Of a stretch of DNA of 32,390 nt, positions 26,309 to 32,390 are shown in pieces. Below the pieces are notes generated by a model that worked only from the letters and a program-made list of their open reading frames with translations, did not search any database and had not been told where the DNA came from. This DNA comes from Mitsuaria sp. GD03876. Lineage in GTDB: Bacteria > Pseudomonadota > Gammaproteobacteria > Burkholderiales > Burkholderiaceae_C. The stretch lies in the NCBI RefSeq assembly GCF_029840635.1, contig NZ_JAOCCU010000064.1:1-32390 (forward strand), read 5' to 3'. Positions within the stretch are counted from its first letter, which is position 1. The number at the start of each line of letters is the position of its first letter. Made by a program: the position numbers and the translations under genes.

Positions 26309-27730
26309 ATGTCCGCGATCTTCACCACGCCCGGGTCCGGTGCCAGCGACAGCGAAGTCGCGCGACTGCGGGTGCCGCCGAACTCGGTGGAAGCCGAGCA
26401 GAGCGTGCTTGGCGGCCTGCTGATCGACAACACCGCCTGGGACAAGGCGGCGGACACGCTCAGCGACACCGACTTCTACCGCTACGAGCACAAGCAGATC
26501 TACGCCGCGATCGGCAAGCTGGTGAACGCCGGCAAGCCGGCGGACGTGGTGACGGTGTTCGAGGAACTGACCTCGGTCGGCAAGGCCGAGGAGTGCGGCG
26601 GGCTGGCCTACCTGAACGCGTTGGCGCAGGGCGTGCCGAGCGCGGCCAACCTGCGCCGCTACGCCGAGATCGTTCATGAGCGGGCGATCCTGCGCAAGCT
26701 GGTGGCGACCTCGGACGAGATCGCGACCGCGGCGCTGAATCCCGCCGGCCGCGCCGTCAACGAGATCCTGGACGAGGCCGAAGGCAAGATCTTCCGCATC
26801 AACGAGGAAGGCTCGCGCGGCGGCACCGGTTTCCAGAGCATGGACCGGCTGATGGTCGAGCTGATGGACCGCGTCAACGAGCTCGCGGAGCAGGGCGCGG
26901 AGGACGTGACCGGCGTGCGCACCGGCTTCTACGACCTGGACCGCATGACCGCGGGCCTGCAGCGCGGCGACCTGATCATCCTGGCCGCGCGGCCGTCGAT
27001 GGGCAAGACCGCGTTCGCGATCAACATCGGCGAGGCGGTGGCGATCAACGAAGGCCTGCCGGTCATCATCTACTCGATGGAAATGGGCGCGGCGCAGCTG
27101 GCGCTGCGGATGGTCGGCTCGATCGGCCGCATCGACCAGAGCGGCCTGCGCACCGGCCGGCTGAAGGACGACGAATGGGGCCGGCTGGCCGAGGCGGTCG
27201 ACAAGCTCGGCAACGCGCCGATCTACATCGACGAGAGCCCCGGCCTGTCGCCCAGCGAAGTGCGCGCGCGCGCCAGACGCCAGGCGCGGATCTCGGGCCA
27301 GATCGGCCTGATCATCATCGACTACCTGCAGCTGATGAGCGGCAACGGTGGCGGCTCCGAGGAGAACCGCGCGACGGTGGTGGGCGAGATCTCGCGGGGC
27401 CTGAAGGCGCTGGCCAAGGAGCTGCGCTGCCCGGTGATCGCGCTGTCGCAGCTCAACCGCTCGGTGGAGACGCGGCCGGACAAGCGGCCGATGATGTCCG
27501 ACCTGCGCGAGTCGGGCGCCATCGAGCAGGACGCGGACATCATCATGTTCATCTACCGCGACGAGTACTACACCAAGGACGAGTGCAAGGAACCGGGCGT
27601 GGCGGAGATCATCATCGCCAAGCAGCGGAACGGCCCGGTGGGCACGGTGAAGCTGGCCTTCGCGCGCCAGAACACCAAGTTCGAGAACCTGGCGCCGGGC
27701 TACGTCAGCCCGGGCGGCGACGAGTACTGA
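26309..27730 (+). CDS. dnaB: Replicative DNA helicase DnaB
   Basis: Encodes 473 residues. The N-terminal helical domain begins around RVPPNSVEAEQSVLGGLLID; the RecA-like C-terminal domain has Walker A ARPSMGKTAFA with Lys233, Walker B LIIIDYLQLM and the Arg-finger region SDLRESGAIEQDADIIMFIYR. The hexamer unwinds DNA ahead of the fork and binds primase. The ATG at 26309 is chosen; a TTG nine bases upstream is possible. There is no convincing Shine-Dalgarno sequence. Its 3' end overlaps the convergent kinase gene by 31 bp. Confidence 0.97.
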   Translation: MSAIFTTPGSGASDSEVARLRVPPNSVEAEQSVLGGLLIDNTAWDKAADTLSDTDFYRYEHKQIYAAIGKLVNAGKPADVVTVFEELTSVGKAEECGGLAYLNALAQGVPSAANLRRYAEIVHERAILRKLVATSDEIATAALNPAGRAVNEILDEAEGKIFRINEEGSRGGTGFQSMDRLMVELMDRVNELAEQGAEDVTGVRTGFYDLDRMTAGLQRGDLIILAARPSMGKTAFAINIGEAVAINEGLPVIIYSMEMGAAQLALRMVGSIGRIDQSGLRTGRLKDDEWGRLAEAVDKLGNAPIYIDESPGLSPSEVRARARRQARISGQIGLIIIDYLQLMSGNGGGSEENRATVVGEISRGLKALAKELRCPVIALSQLNRSVETRPDKRPMMSDLRESGAIEQDADIIMFIYRDEYYTKDECKEPGVAEIIIAKQRNGPVGTVKLAFARQNTKFENLAPGYVSPGGDEY

Positions 27731-28800
27731 TCGCCCGCCAGCGGCAAGCGCACCTCCACCCGCAGGCCGCGGCCCGCGCCGTTGACCAGCACGATCCGTC
27801 CGCCGTGCCGCGTGACGACCGAGCGCACGATCGACAGCCCCAGCCCGCTGCCCGGCTCGCGTTGCGCGGGATCGCGGAAGAAGCGGTCGAAGACCCGCTC
27901 GCGCAGCAGCTCCGGAATGCCGGGGCCCTGGTCCTCCACGGCGATCAGCGCGACGTCGCCCAGGCGCCGCAGGTCCACCCGCACCAGGCCGCCGCTCGGG
28001 CCGTACTCGATCGCGTTCTCGACCAGGTTGTCGACCAGCGCGGCCAGCGCGGCGCGCTGACCCGCGACGGCCGGGGCCGCGTCGGCGTTCAGCTCGAGCT
28101 CCACCTGCCGCGCCGCCGCCAGGCCGCCCAGCGCCGCGAGCCGGTCCTGTAGCAGCGGCTCCAGGGGCACCGGCAGGAAGGCGTCCGCCTCGACCGCGTC
28201 GCAGCGCATCAGTGACAGCAGCTGGTTGATCAGCCGGGTCGCGCGCTGGCCGCTGCCCAGCACGCCGGCGAGCAGCTGGCGCTGGATCTCGTCGCGCGTG
28301 ACCGCCTGGAGCACCTCCACGTTGACCTGCATCGCCGCCAGCGGCGTGCGCAGCTCGTGGGCGGCATCGGCGATGAAGCGGTGCTCGCGCTGCGCGCTGG
28401 CCGCCGCGCGCCGCATCCAGCCATTGAGCGCGTCGACCACCGGCAGCAGGTCGCGATGACCCGCGCCGCGCGCCAGCGGCTCCAGGTCCCGCGGTCCGCG
28501 CCGCGCCAGCTCGCGCGTCATCGCGGTCCACGGCCGCAGCGCCCGCGCGATCGACAGCCAGGCCGGGATCATCAGCACGGGCAGCCCGCCCAGCAGCAGC
28601 GCCAGCCGGTGCCCGTCCTCGACCTCGACGCCGTCCCACTGCGCCGGCAGCAGCGCGACGACCGCGCCCCACAGCAGCGCCAGCCCCGCCATCTGCGCGA
28701 CGAGCAGCCGGCGCGCCAGGCTGGGCCGGACCGCGGCGTCCAGCGCGCGCCGTGGCCACCGGACTCCGTCCAGGCCACGTTCGGTCGGAAGCATCGTCAT
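27700..28800 (-). CDS. Sensor histidine kinase (QseC/TctE-like) without adjacent response regulator
   Basis: Encodes 366 residues from an ATG at 28800. Two membrane helices (about 33-53 and 65-86) enclose a very short periplasmic loop of about a dozen residues, so sensing within the membrane or through a partner is likely. A HAMP-like linker follows. The H-box FIADAAHELRTPLAAMQ puts the phospho-accepting His at 148. The ATPase domain has N box NLVENAIEYGPSGG, G1 EDQGPGIPE, F box RFFRDP and G2 GSGLGLSIVRSV. Its nearest neighbours are dnaB (convergent) and mipA (divergent). ATGs at 28857 and 28890 would extend it across the operator repeats, so they are less likely. Confidence 0.9.
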   Translation of the reverse strand: MTMLPTERGLDGVRWPRRALDAAVRPSLARRLLVAQMAGLALLWGAVVALLPAQWDGVEVEDGHRLALLLGGLPVLMIPAWLSIARALRPWTAMTRELARRGPRDLEPLARGAGHRDLLPVVDALNGWMRRAAASAQREHRFIADAAHELRTPLAAMQVNVEVLQAVTRDEIQRQLLAGVLGSGQRATRLINQLLSLMRCDAVEADAFLPVPLEPLLQDRLAALGGLAAARQVELELNADAAPAVAGQRAALAALVDNLVENAIEYGPSGGLVRVDLRRLGDVALIAVEDQGPGIPELLRERVFDRFFRDPAQREPGSGLGLSIVRSVVTRHGGRIVLVNGAGRGLRVEVRLPLAGDQYSSPPGLT

Positions 28801-28850
28801 GGGCGAATTGGACCAGTCCACCGGGCGCGGAGGGGCCCCGCGCGGACCGC

Positions 28851-28892
28851 GCTTCATGCTTCCTTCATGCGAGGCAAAGGTTGGCTTCATGG
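28851..28892. promoter_or_regulatory. Tandem operator CTTCATGC-N3-CTTCATGC plus a third phased copy
   Basis: CTTCATGC at 28852-28859 and 28863-28870 are exact copies 11 bp apart; CTTCATGG at 28885-28892 is 22 bp further on, in phase. The element lies in the 159-bp gap between the divergent kinase and mipA genes. Tandem half-sites at 11 bp are the form bound by OmpR/PmrA-type regulators. The same arrangement occurs at 30252-30270. Confidence 0.5.
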
Positions 28893-28918
28893 CGTCTCCG
28901 GACACTGCGTCGGCAGCC

Positions 28919-28944
28919 CCGGCACCCATGTGCCGGTTCTCTTT
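28919..28944 (+). promoter_or_regulatory. Hairpin with T-rich tail before mipA
   Basis: CCGGCAC (28919-28925) and GTGCCGG (28930-28936) form a perfect stem around CCAT, followed by TTCTCTTTC. It would lie in the mipA leader or promoter; it could attenuate transcription. Only the structure is seen. Confidence 0.35.
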
Positions 28945-28959
28945 CACCGAGTTCCCGAC

Positions 28960-29811
28960 ATGACCGATTCCATGCCCAAGCAGTTCGTCCTTCGCCAGAT
29001 CGCCATGCACGCGGGCGCGCTGGCCGCCGCCCTGACATGCCTGAGCCTGTTCTCCTGCGCCGCCCGGGCGCAGGGCGCGCCCGCGGCCAAGGCGCCGTCC
29101 ACCTCGACCTTCACCATCGGCGGCGGCGTAGCCGTCGGCACGCGCTACTCGGGCTCCGACGAGACGCTGGTGGCGCCGCTGATCGCGCTGGAGTACGCGC
29201 ATTCGAGCGGCTTCTTCGCCGGCACGCTGCGCGGCGTCGGCTACGCCACCGCGGTCGGCCCGGTGACGCTGAGCGCCGCGGTCGCGTATCGCGGCAAGCG
29301 CTCGGAGAAGAAGAAGGACGGCATCGGCTTCGACAGCGGCAGCAAGTACCTCAACGGCATGGGCGACGTGAAGGGCAGCGTCACCGGTCACCTGAGCGCC
29401 AGCTACGCGGTGCTGCCGTGGGTCGACGTGCAGCTCCACACCGAGCAGCCGCTGACCAACCGCGACAACGGCGCGCTGTACAGCCTGGGCGTCTCGGCCA
29501 AGCTGCTCGCCGACGGCAAGGACACGTGGACCGTGGGCCTGGGCGCGACCGCGGCCGACCGCAAGTACATGCAGACCTACCACGGCGTGACCGCGGCGCA
29601 GGCCGCGCGCACCGGCTACGCGGTGTTCACGCCCAAGTCCGGCTTCCACCAGGTCGAGGCCAGCGCCTCCTGGCAGCGCCAGTTCACGAAGAACTGGAGC
29701 GTCATCGGCTCGGTGGGCGTGCAGCGCCTGGTGGGCGACGCGTCCAAGAGCCCGCTGACGCGCCGCGCCACCTCGCCCACCGGCTACGTGGCCGTCGGCT
29801 ACACGTTCTGA
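28960..29811 (+). CDS. MipA/OmpV-family outer-membrane protein
   Basis: Encodes 283 residues. A signal peptide ends near ARAQG (about residue 37). The rest alternates like a small beta-barrel and carries family features: GVAVGTRYSGSDETLVAPLI at the start of the barrel, GFDSGSKYLNGMGD, NRDNGALYSLGVSAKLL, and an ATAADRKYMQTYHGVTAAQA segment; it ends in the aromatic YVAVGYTF. MipA in E. coli binds the murein hydrolase MltA and PBP1B; OmpV-like proteins elsewhere act in envelope stress. The exact role here is unknown. The ATG at 28960 is preferred; one at 28972 also fits. It is divergent from a kinase and overlaps a GtrA gene by 13 bp. Confidence 0.9.
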   Translation: MTDSMPKQFVLRQIAMHAGALAAALTCLSLFSCAARAQGAPAAKAPSTSTFTIGGGVAVGTRYSGSDETLVAPLIALEYAHSSGFFAGTLRGVGYATAVGPVTLSAAVAYRGKRSEKKKDGIGFDSGSKYLNGMGDVKGSVTGHLSASYAVLPWVDVQLHTEQPLTNRDNGALYSLGVSAKLLADGKDTWTVGLGATAADRKYMQTYHGVTAAQAARTGYAVFTPKSGFHQVEASASWQRQFTKNWSVIGSVGVQRLVGDASKSPLTRRATSPTGYVAVGYTF

Positions 29812-30257
29812 GCGGGCCCGTCCGCGCCGTCGCCCGGCGGCCGCAGGAAGGCCCAGCGGCTGCTGAGCAGGTAGGTCAGCGCCGCCACCGCCACCAGCAC
29901 GATGGCCAGGGCCAGCTGATAGGGCTGGCCGCTCCAGCGCAGCATCGCGGCGTAGGCGGCCTCGTTGACCCCGAAGCCGAGCGCGGAGATCGCCGCGAAG
30001 CGCGGCGCCGTGCGCCACCACCGCAGGCCGTGGCCGCGGAAGGTCATGCGGTGATGGCCGACGAAGGACACCGTCAGCGCCACCAGCCAGCCCAGCACGT
30101 TGGCCGCCAGCGGCGGCCAGCCGCGGCTGCTCACCACCGCGGTGACGACGGCCCAGTGCACCGCGGCCGCGGCGGTGCCGACCGCGACGAAGCGGGCGAC
30201 GCGCCGGCCCGGCGCGGGCGCGGGCGCGGAGGCGGGCGGGGGTGGCGGCGTCTTCAT
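29799..30257 (-). CDS. GtrA-family membrane protein
   Basis: Encodes 152 residues from ATG at 30257 (an ATG at 30281 would add eight). After a Pro/Ala-rich start there are four predicted membrane helices: VARFVAVGTAAAAVHWAVVT, LAANVLGWLVALTVSFVGHH, APRFAAISALGFGVNEAAYA and LALAIVLVAVAALTYLLSSR. The pattern SFVGHHRMTF and the ending SSRWAF are family marks. GtrA proteins are thought to flip undecaprenyl-linked sugars, often for O-antigen or lipid modification; a sugar partner gene is not adjacent. The convergent overlap with mipA is 13 bp. The start codon lies inside the operator at 30252-30270. Confidence 0.85.
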   Translation of the reverse strand: MKTPPPPPASAPAPAPGRRVARFVAVGTAAAAVHWAVVTAVVSSRGWPPLAANVLGWLVALTVSFVGHHRMTFRGHGLRWWRTAPRFAAISALGFGVNEAAYAAMLRWSGQPYQLALAIVLVAVAALTYLLSSRWAFLRPPGDGADGPAQNV

Positions 30258-30270
30258 GCAGGCTTCAGGC
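30252..30270. promoter_or_regulatory. Tandem operator CTTCATGC-N3-CTTCAGGC before the response regulator
   Basis: CTTCATGC (30252-30259) and CTTCAGGC (30263-30270) repeat at 11 bp, 22 bp before the response-regulator ATG, and match the operator at 28852-28870 in 15 of 16 half-site positions. The first half contains the start codon of the divergent GtrA gene. Confidence 0.5.
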
Positions 30271-30292
30271 GGGCGGCGCATTGTCCGCGACC

Positions 30293-30955
30293 ATGCGCCT
30301 CCTGCTCATCGAAGACGACGACATGATCGGCCGCGCCGTGCGGCAGGGCCTGGTGCAGGCCGGTTTCGCCGTCGACTGGGTCACCGACGCGCGCGCGGCG
30401 CAGCTGTCGCTGGCCACCGGCGTCTACGACCTGGCGGTGCTGGACCTGGGCCTGCCGCGCGGCGACGGCATGGACCTGCTCAAGGCGCTGCGCGGCGCCG
30501 GCGATCCGTTGCCGGTGCTGATCGCCTCGGCGCGCGACACTGTCAAGGACCGCATCGCCGGGCTGGAGGCGGGCGCGGACGACTACGTGCTCAAGCCCTT
30601 CGACCTCGACGAGCTGATCGCCCGCGTGCGCGCGCTGCTGCGCCGTCATGCCGGCAGCGGCAGCCCGGTGCTGCGCCATGGCGACCTGGCGTTGGACCCG
30701 GCCCGCAAGGCGGTCACCCAGGCGGGCCGCGCGGTGGAGTTGTCGGCGCGCGAGTTCGCGGTGCTGGAGGCGCTGATGCTCAAGCCCGGCGCGGTGCTGT
30801 CGCGCGAGCGGCTCGAGGAGGCGGTCTACGGCTGGGGCCAGGAAGTGGCCAGCAACGCCATCGAGGTCCACCTGCACAACCTGCGCCGCAAGCTGGGCAG
30901 CGCCACGATCAAGAACGTGCGCGGCGTCGGTTACCGCATCGGCAACGCCGCATGA
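30293..30955 (+). CDS. OmpR-family response regulator (PmrA/QseB/TctD-like)
   Basis: Encodes 220 residues. Receiver: acidic pocket EDDD (7-10), phospho-acceptor Asp51 in LAVLDLGLPRGDGMDLL, Ser79 and Lys101 in DDYVLKPFDLDELI. The C-terminal winged helix has ELSAREFAVLEALMLKPGAV, VASNAIEVHLHNLRRKLG and the closing NVRGVGYRIG. It starts at ATG 30293, just after a tandem 11-bp operator it may bind itself. Its stop overlaps the kinase start (ATGA), so the two are coupled. Confidence 0.96.
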   Translation: MRLLLIEDDDMIGRAVRQGLVQAGFAVDWVTDARAAQLSLATGVYDLAVLDLGLPRGDGMDLLKALRGAGDPLPVLIASARDTVKDRIAGLEAGADDYVLKPFDLDELIARVRALLRRHAGSGSPVLRHGDLALDPARKAVTQAGRAVELSAREFAVLEALMLKPGAVLSRERLEEAVYGWGQEVASNAIEVHLHNLRRKLGSATIKNVRGVGYRIGNAA

Positions 30956-32313
30956 AGTCGATCGAGCGCAAGCTGCTGCTCTGGATCCTGGGCACGCTGC
31001 TGCTGGGCTCGGCGATGGTGGCGCTGACGGCCTACGCGGTGACGCTGGCGGAGATGAACGAGGTCTTCGACAGCGACCTGCGCCACGTCGCCGAGGGCCT
31101 GGCCCATTACCACCGCGACAACCCGGCCGCGGTGCAGGGGCGCCCGCCGGTGCTGGTGACGCCGGCGGCCGAACCCGACGACACCGACATCGAGACCTTC
31201 GCCTGGGACCGCGCCGGGCGGCGGCTGTATGCCTCCGACGCGCGGGTGGAGGGCACCTACACGACGACGCCGGGCCTGTCGCGGCTGCGGATCGGGCGGC
31301 AGCGCTGGATCGTCTACACGGTCGTGCACGACGCCGGGGTGGTGCAGGCGGCGCAGCGCTGGTCCTCGCGCCGGGTGATGGCCGGGGAGTCGGCGGCCAA
31401 GATCCTGCCCTTCCTGCTGGCGCTGGCGGTGGTGGTCGCGGCGCTGCTGATCTACGGGCTGCGGCGCGGCATCCGGCCGCTGGACGACGCGGCCCGGGAC
31501 ATCGCCGGGCGCAGCGCGCGGTCGCTGGCGGCGATCGACAGCGCCTCGGTGCCGGCCGAGCTGCAGCCGATGGTGCGCGCGATCAACGGGCTGATGGCCA
31601 AGCTCGACCGGTCGTTCTCCGCGCAGCGCGAATTCCTCGACGACGCGGCGCATGAGCTGCGCACGCCGATCGCGGCGCTGCGCGTGCAGCTGCACCTGCT
31701 GGAGAAAAGCGCCGGCGAGGCCGAGCGCGCCGCCGCGACGCTGGCGCTGCGCCAGGGCGTCGCGCGGGCGCAGCGGCTGGTCGAGCAGCTGCTCGCGGTG
31801 GCGCGCACCGATCCGGTGGGCAGCCTGGAGCCGTTGGCGCCGGTCGAGCTCGGCGAGGTGGTGCGCGCGGTGCTGGAGACGCACGCCGCGCGGGCCGAGG
31901 ACTGGGGCATCGACCTGGGCGCCGAGCTCCGCCGGACCGTCACCGTGCTCGGCGATGCCGAGCAGCTCGCGGTGCTGCTGCACAACCTGATCGACAACGC
32001 GCTGCGCTTCACGCCGCCGGGCGGCGTGGTGGACGTGGGCGTCGACGAGCTGCGCGGCCGGCCGTCGCTGTGGGTGGCGGACACCGGGCCGGGCCTGGCG
32101 CCCGAGGACCGGCCGCAGCTGTTCAGCCGCTTCTTCCGCAGCCGCTCGACGCGGGCCGCGCCGCGCGACACCGCCGGCTCCGGGCTCGGGCTGGCGATCG
32201 TGCGGGCGATCGCCGAGCGCCACGGCGCCGCCGTCGAGCTGCTCGACCGCCCCGGCGGTCCCGGCCTGGAGGTGCGCGTGAGCTTTCCGCAAGGGTTCTT
32301 AAGGACGCGATAA
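30952..32313 (+). CDS. Sensor histidine kinase partner of the response regulator (TctE/QseC-like)
   Basis: Encodes 453 residues. Helix 1 (about 8-30) and helix 2 (about 149-170) enclose a periplasmic domain of about 118 residues containing DDTDIETFAWDRAGRRLYAS, the DUF (2CSK_N) pattern of TctE/QseC kinases. A HAMP region follows. The H-box FLDDAAHELRTPIAALR has His234. The ATPase domain has NLIDNALRFTPPGG, ADTGPGLAPEDR, FSRFFRS and GSGLGLAIVRAI. It is coupled to the response-regulator gene by a 4-base overlap. Confidence 0.95.
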   Translation: MKSIERKLLLWILGTLLLGSAMVALTAYAVTLAEMNEVFDSDLRHVAEGLAHYHRDNPAAVQGRPPVLVTPAAEPDDTDIETFAWDRAGRRLYASDARVEGTYTTTPGLSRLRIGRQRWIVYTVVHDAGVVQAAQRWSSRRVMAGESAAKILPFLLALAVVVAALLIYGLRRGIRPLDDAARDIAGRSARSLAAIDSASVPAELQPMVRAINGLMAKLDRSFSAQREFLDDAAHELRTPIAALRVQLHLLEKSAGEAERAAATLALRQGVARAQRLVEQLLAVARTDPVGSLEPLAPVELGEVVRAVLETHAARAEDWGIDLGAELRRTVTVLGDAEQLAVLLHNLIDNALRFTPPGGVVDVGVDELRGRPSLWVADTGPGLAPEDRPQLFSRFFRSRSTRAAPRDTAGSGLGLAIVRAIAERHGAAVELLDRPGGPGLEVRVSFPQGFLRTR

Positions 32314-32318
32314 GGGAC
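32298..32318. promoter_or_regulatory. Possible PmrA-like direct repeat at the end of the kinase gene
   Basis: CTTAAG (32298-32303) and GATAAG (32309-32314) are 11 bp apart, giving TAAGG at 32300 and 32311. It overlaps the last codons of the kinase and precedes a possible next gene at 32338. Half of it is fixed by coding, so it may be chance. Confidence 0.25.
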
Positions 32319-32337
32319 GGTTGCCGAGACTGGCGGC

Positions 32338-32390
32338 ATGTCAGAAGTCCGCCCGCTCGCACCGCGATGGCCGGCCGCGCGGCGCACGCC
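32338..32390 (+). CDS. Possible start of the next gene (cut by the window end)
   Basis: An ATG at 32338 opens a frame through the window edge, encoding MSEVRPLAPRWPAARRT. GAGACTGGCGG upstream gives only a weak ribosome-binding site. Seventeen codons are too few to assign a function. Confidence 0.3.
   Translation, partial: MSEVRPLAPRWPAARRT

Noticed and set aside
28801-28890. Longer start sites for the solitary kinase (ATG at 28857 or 28890)
   Set aside because: They would place the operator repeats inside the gene and add a Pro/Arg-rich tail without similarity.

Overview
The window reads as one contiguous piece of a GC-rich betaproteobacterial chromosome, most likely from the order Burkholderiales (Roseateles/Mitsuaria/Rubrivivax-like). 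The basis is the gene order (rpsB-tsf-pyrH-frr-uppS-cdsA-dxr-rseP-bamA-skp-lpxD-fabZ-lpxA-lpxB-rnhB, divergent ppsR/ppsA, rpsF-priB-rpsR-rplI-dnaB), the strong G/C third-position bias and the protein sequences. The genus is an inference. I saw no tRNA, rRNA, CRISPR array, insertion sequence or prophage gene.

Layout. Positions 1-225 hold the 5' end of an amidase-family gene on the minus strand. Positions 431-15659 are a long plus-strand core run. It starts with translation genes (rpsB, tsf), then UMP kinase, ribosome recycling factor, and undecaprenyl-PP, CDP-diacylglycerol and isoprenoid synthesis. The site-2 protease RseP, the outer-membrane assembly genes bamA and skp, the lipid A genes lpxD/fabZ/lpxA/lpxB, rnhB and a SpoU-type RNA methyltransferase follow. 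Many genes overlap by 1-4 bases, so translational coupling is likely; hairpins follow rpsB and tsf. Positions 15730-20194 hold an EamA transporter and ppsR on the minus strand, divergent from ppsA (PEP synthase).

Positions 20195-24589 are an accessory block: a GlxA-type AraC regulator divergent from an isochorismatase-like hydrolase, then a VC_2705-type sodium:solute symporter. Its junctions are marked by short tandem repeats, each with a different unit. Positions 24590-27730 return to core genes: rpsF, priB, rpsR, rplI, a strong terminator, then dnaB. The 53 bp in front of dnaB hold five DnaA-box-like 9-mers spaced 10-12 bp apart.

Positions 27700-32390 form an envelope-signalling region. 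It has a histidine kinase without an adjacent response regulator (minus), a divergent MipA/OmpV-family outer-membrane protein, a GtrA-family membrane protein (minus), and an OmpR-type response regulator with its own kinase (plus). The kinase/mipA intergenic region and the DNA just before the response regulator share a tandem element, CTTCATGC-N3-CTTCATGC (second half CTTCAGGC at the regulator), with an 11-bp period typical of OmpR/PmrA-family operators. The main new hypothesis from this window is that the regulator controls itself, mipA and possibly the solitary kinase as one small regulon. The phased array before dnaB is the second. Other points for a closer look are a Gly-to-Val change in the BamA VRGF motif and an EF-hand-like loop in the symporter.
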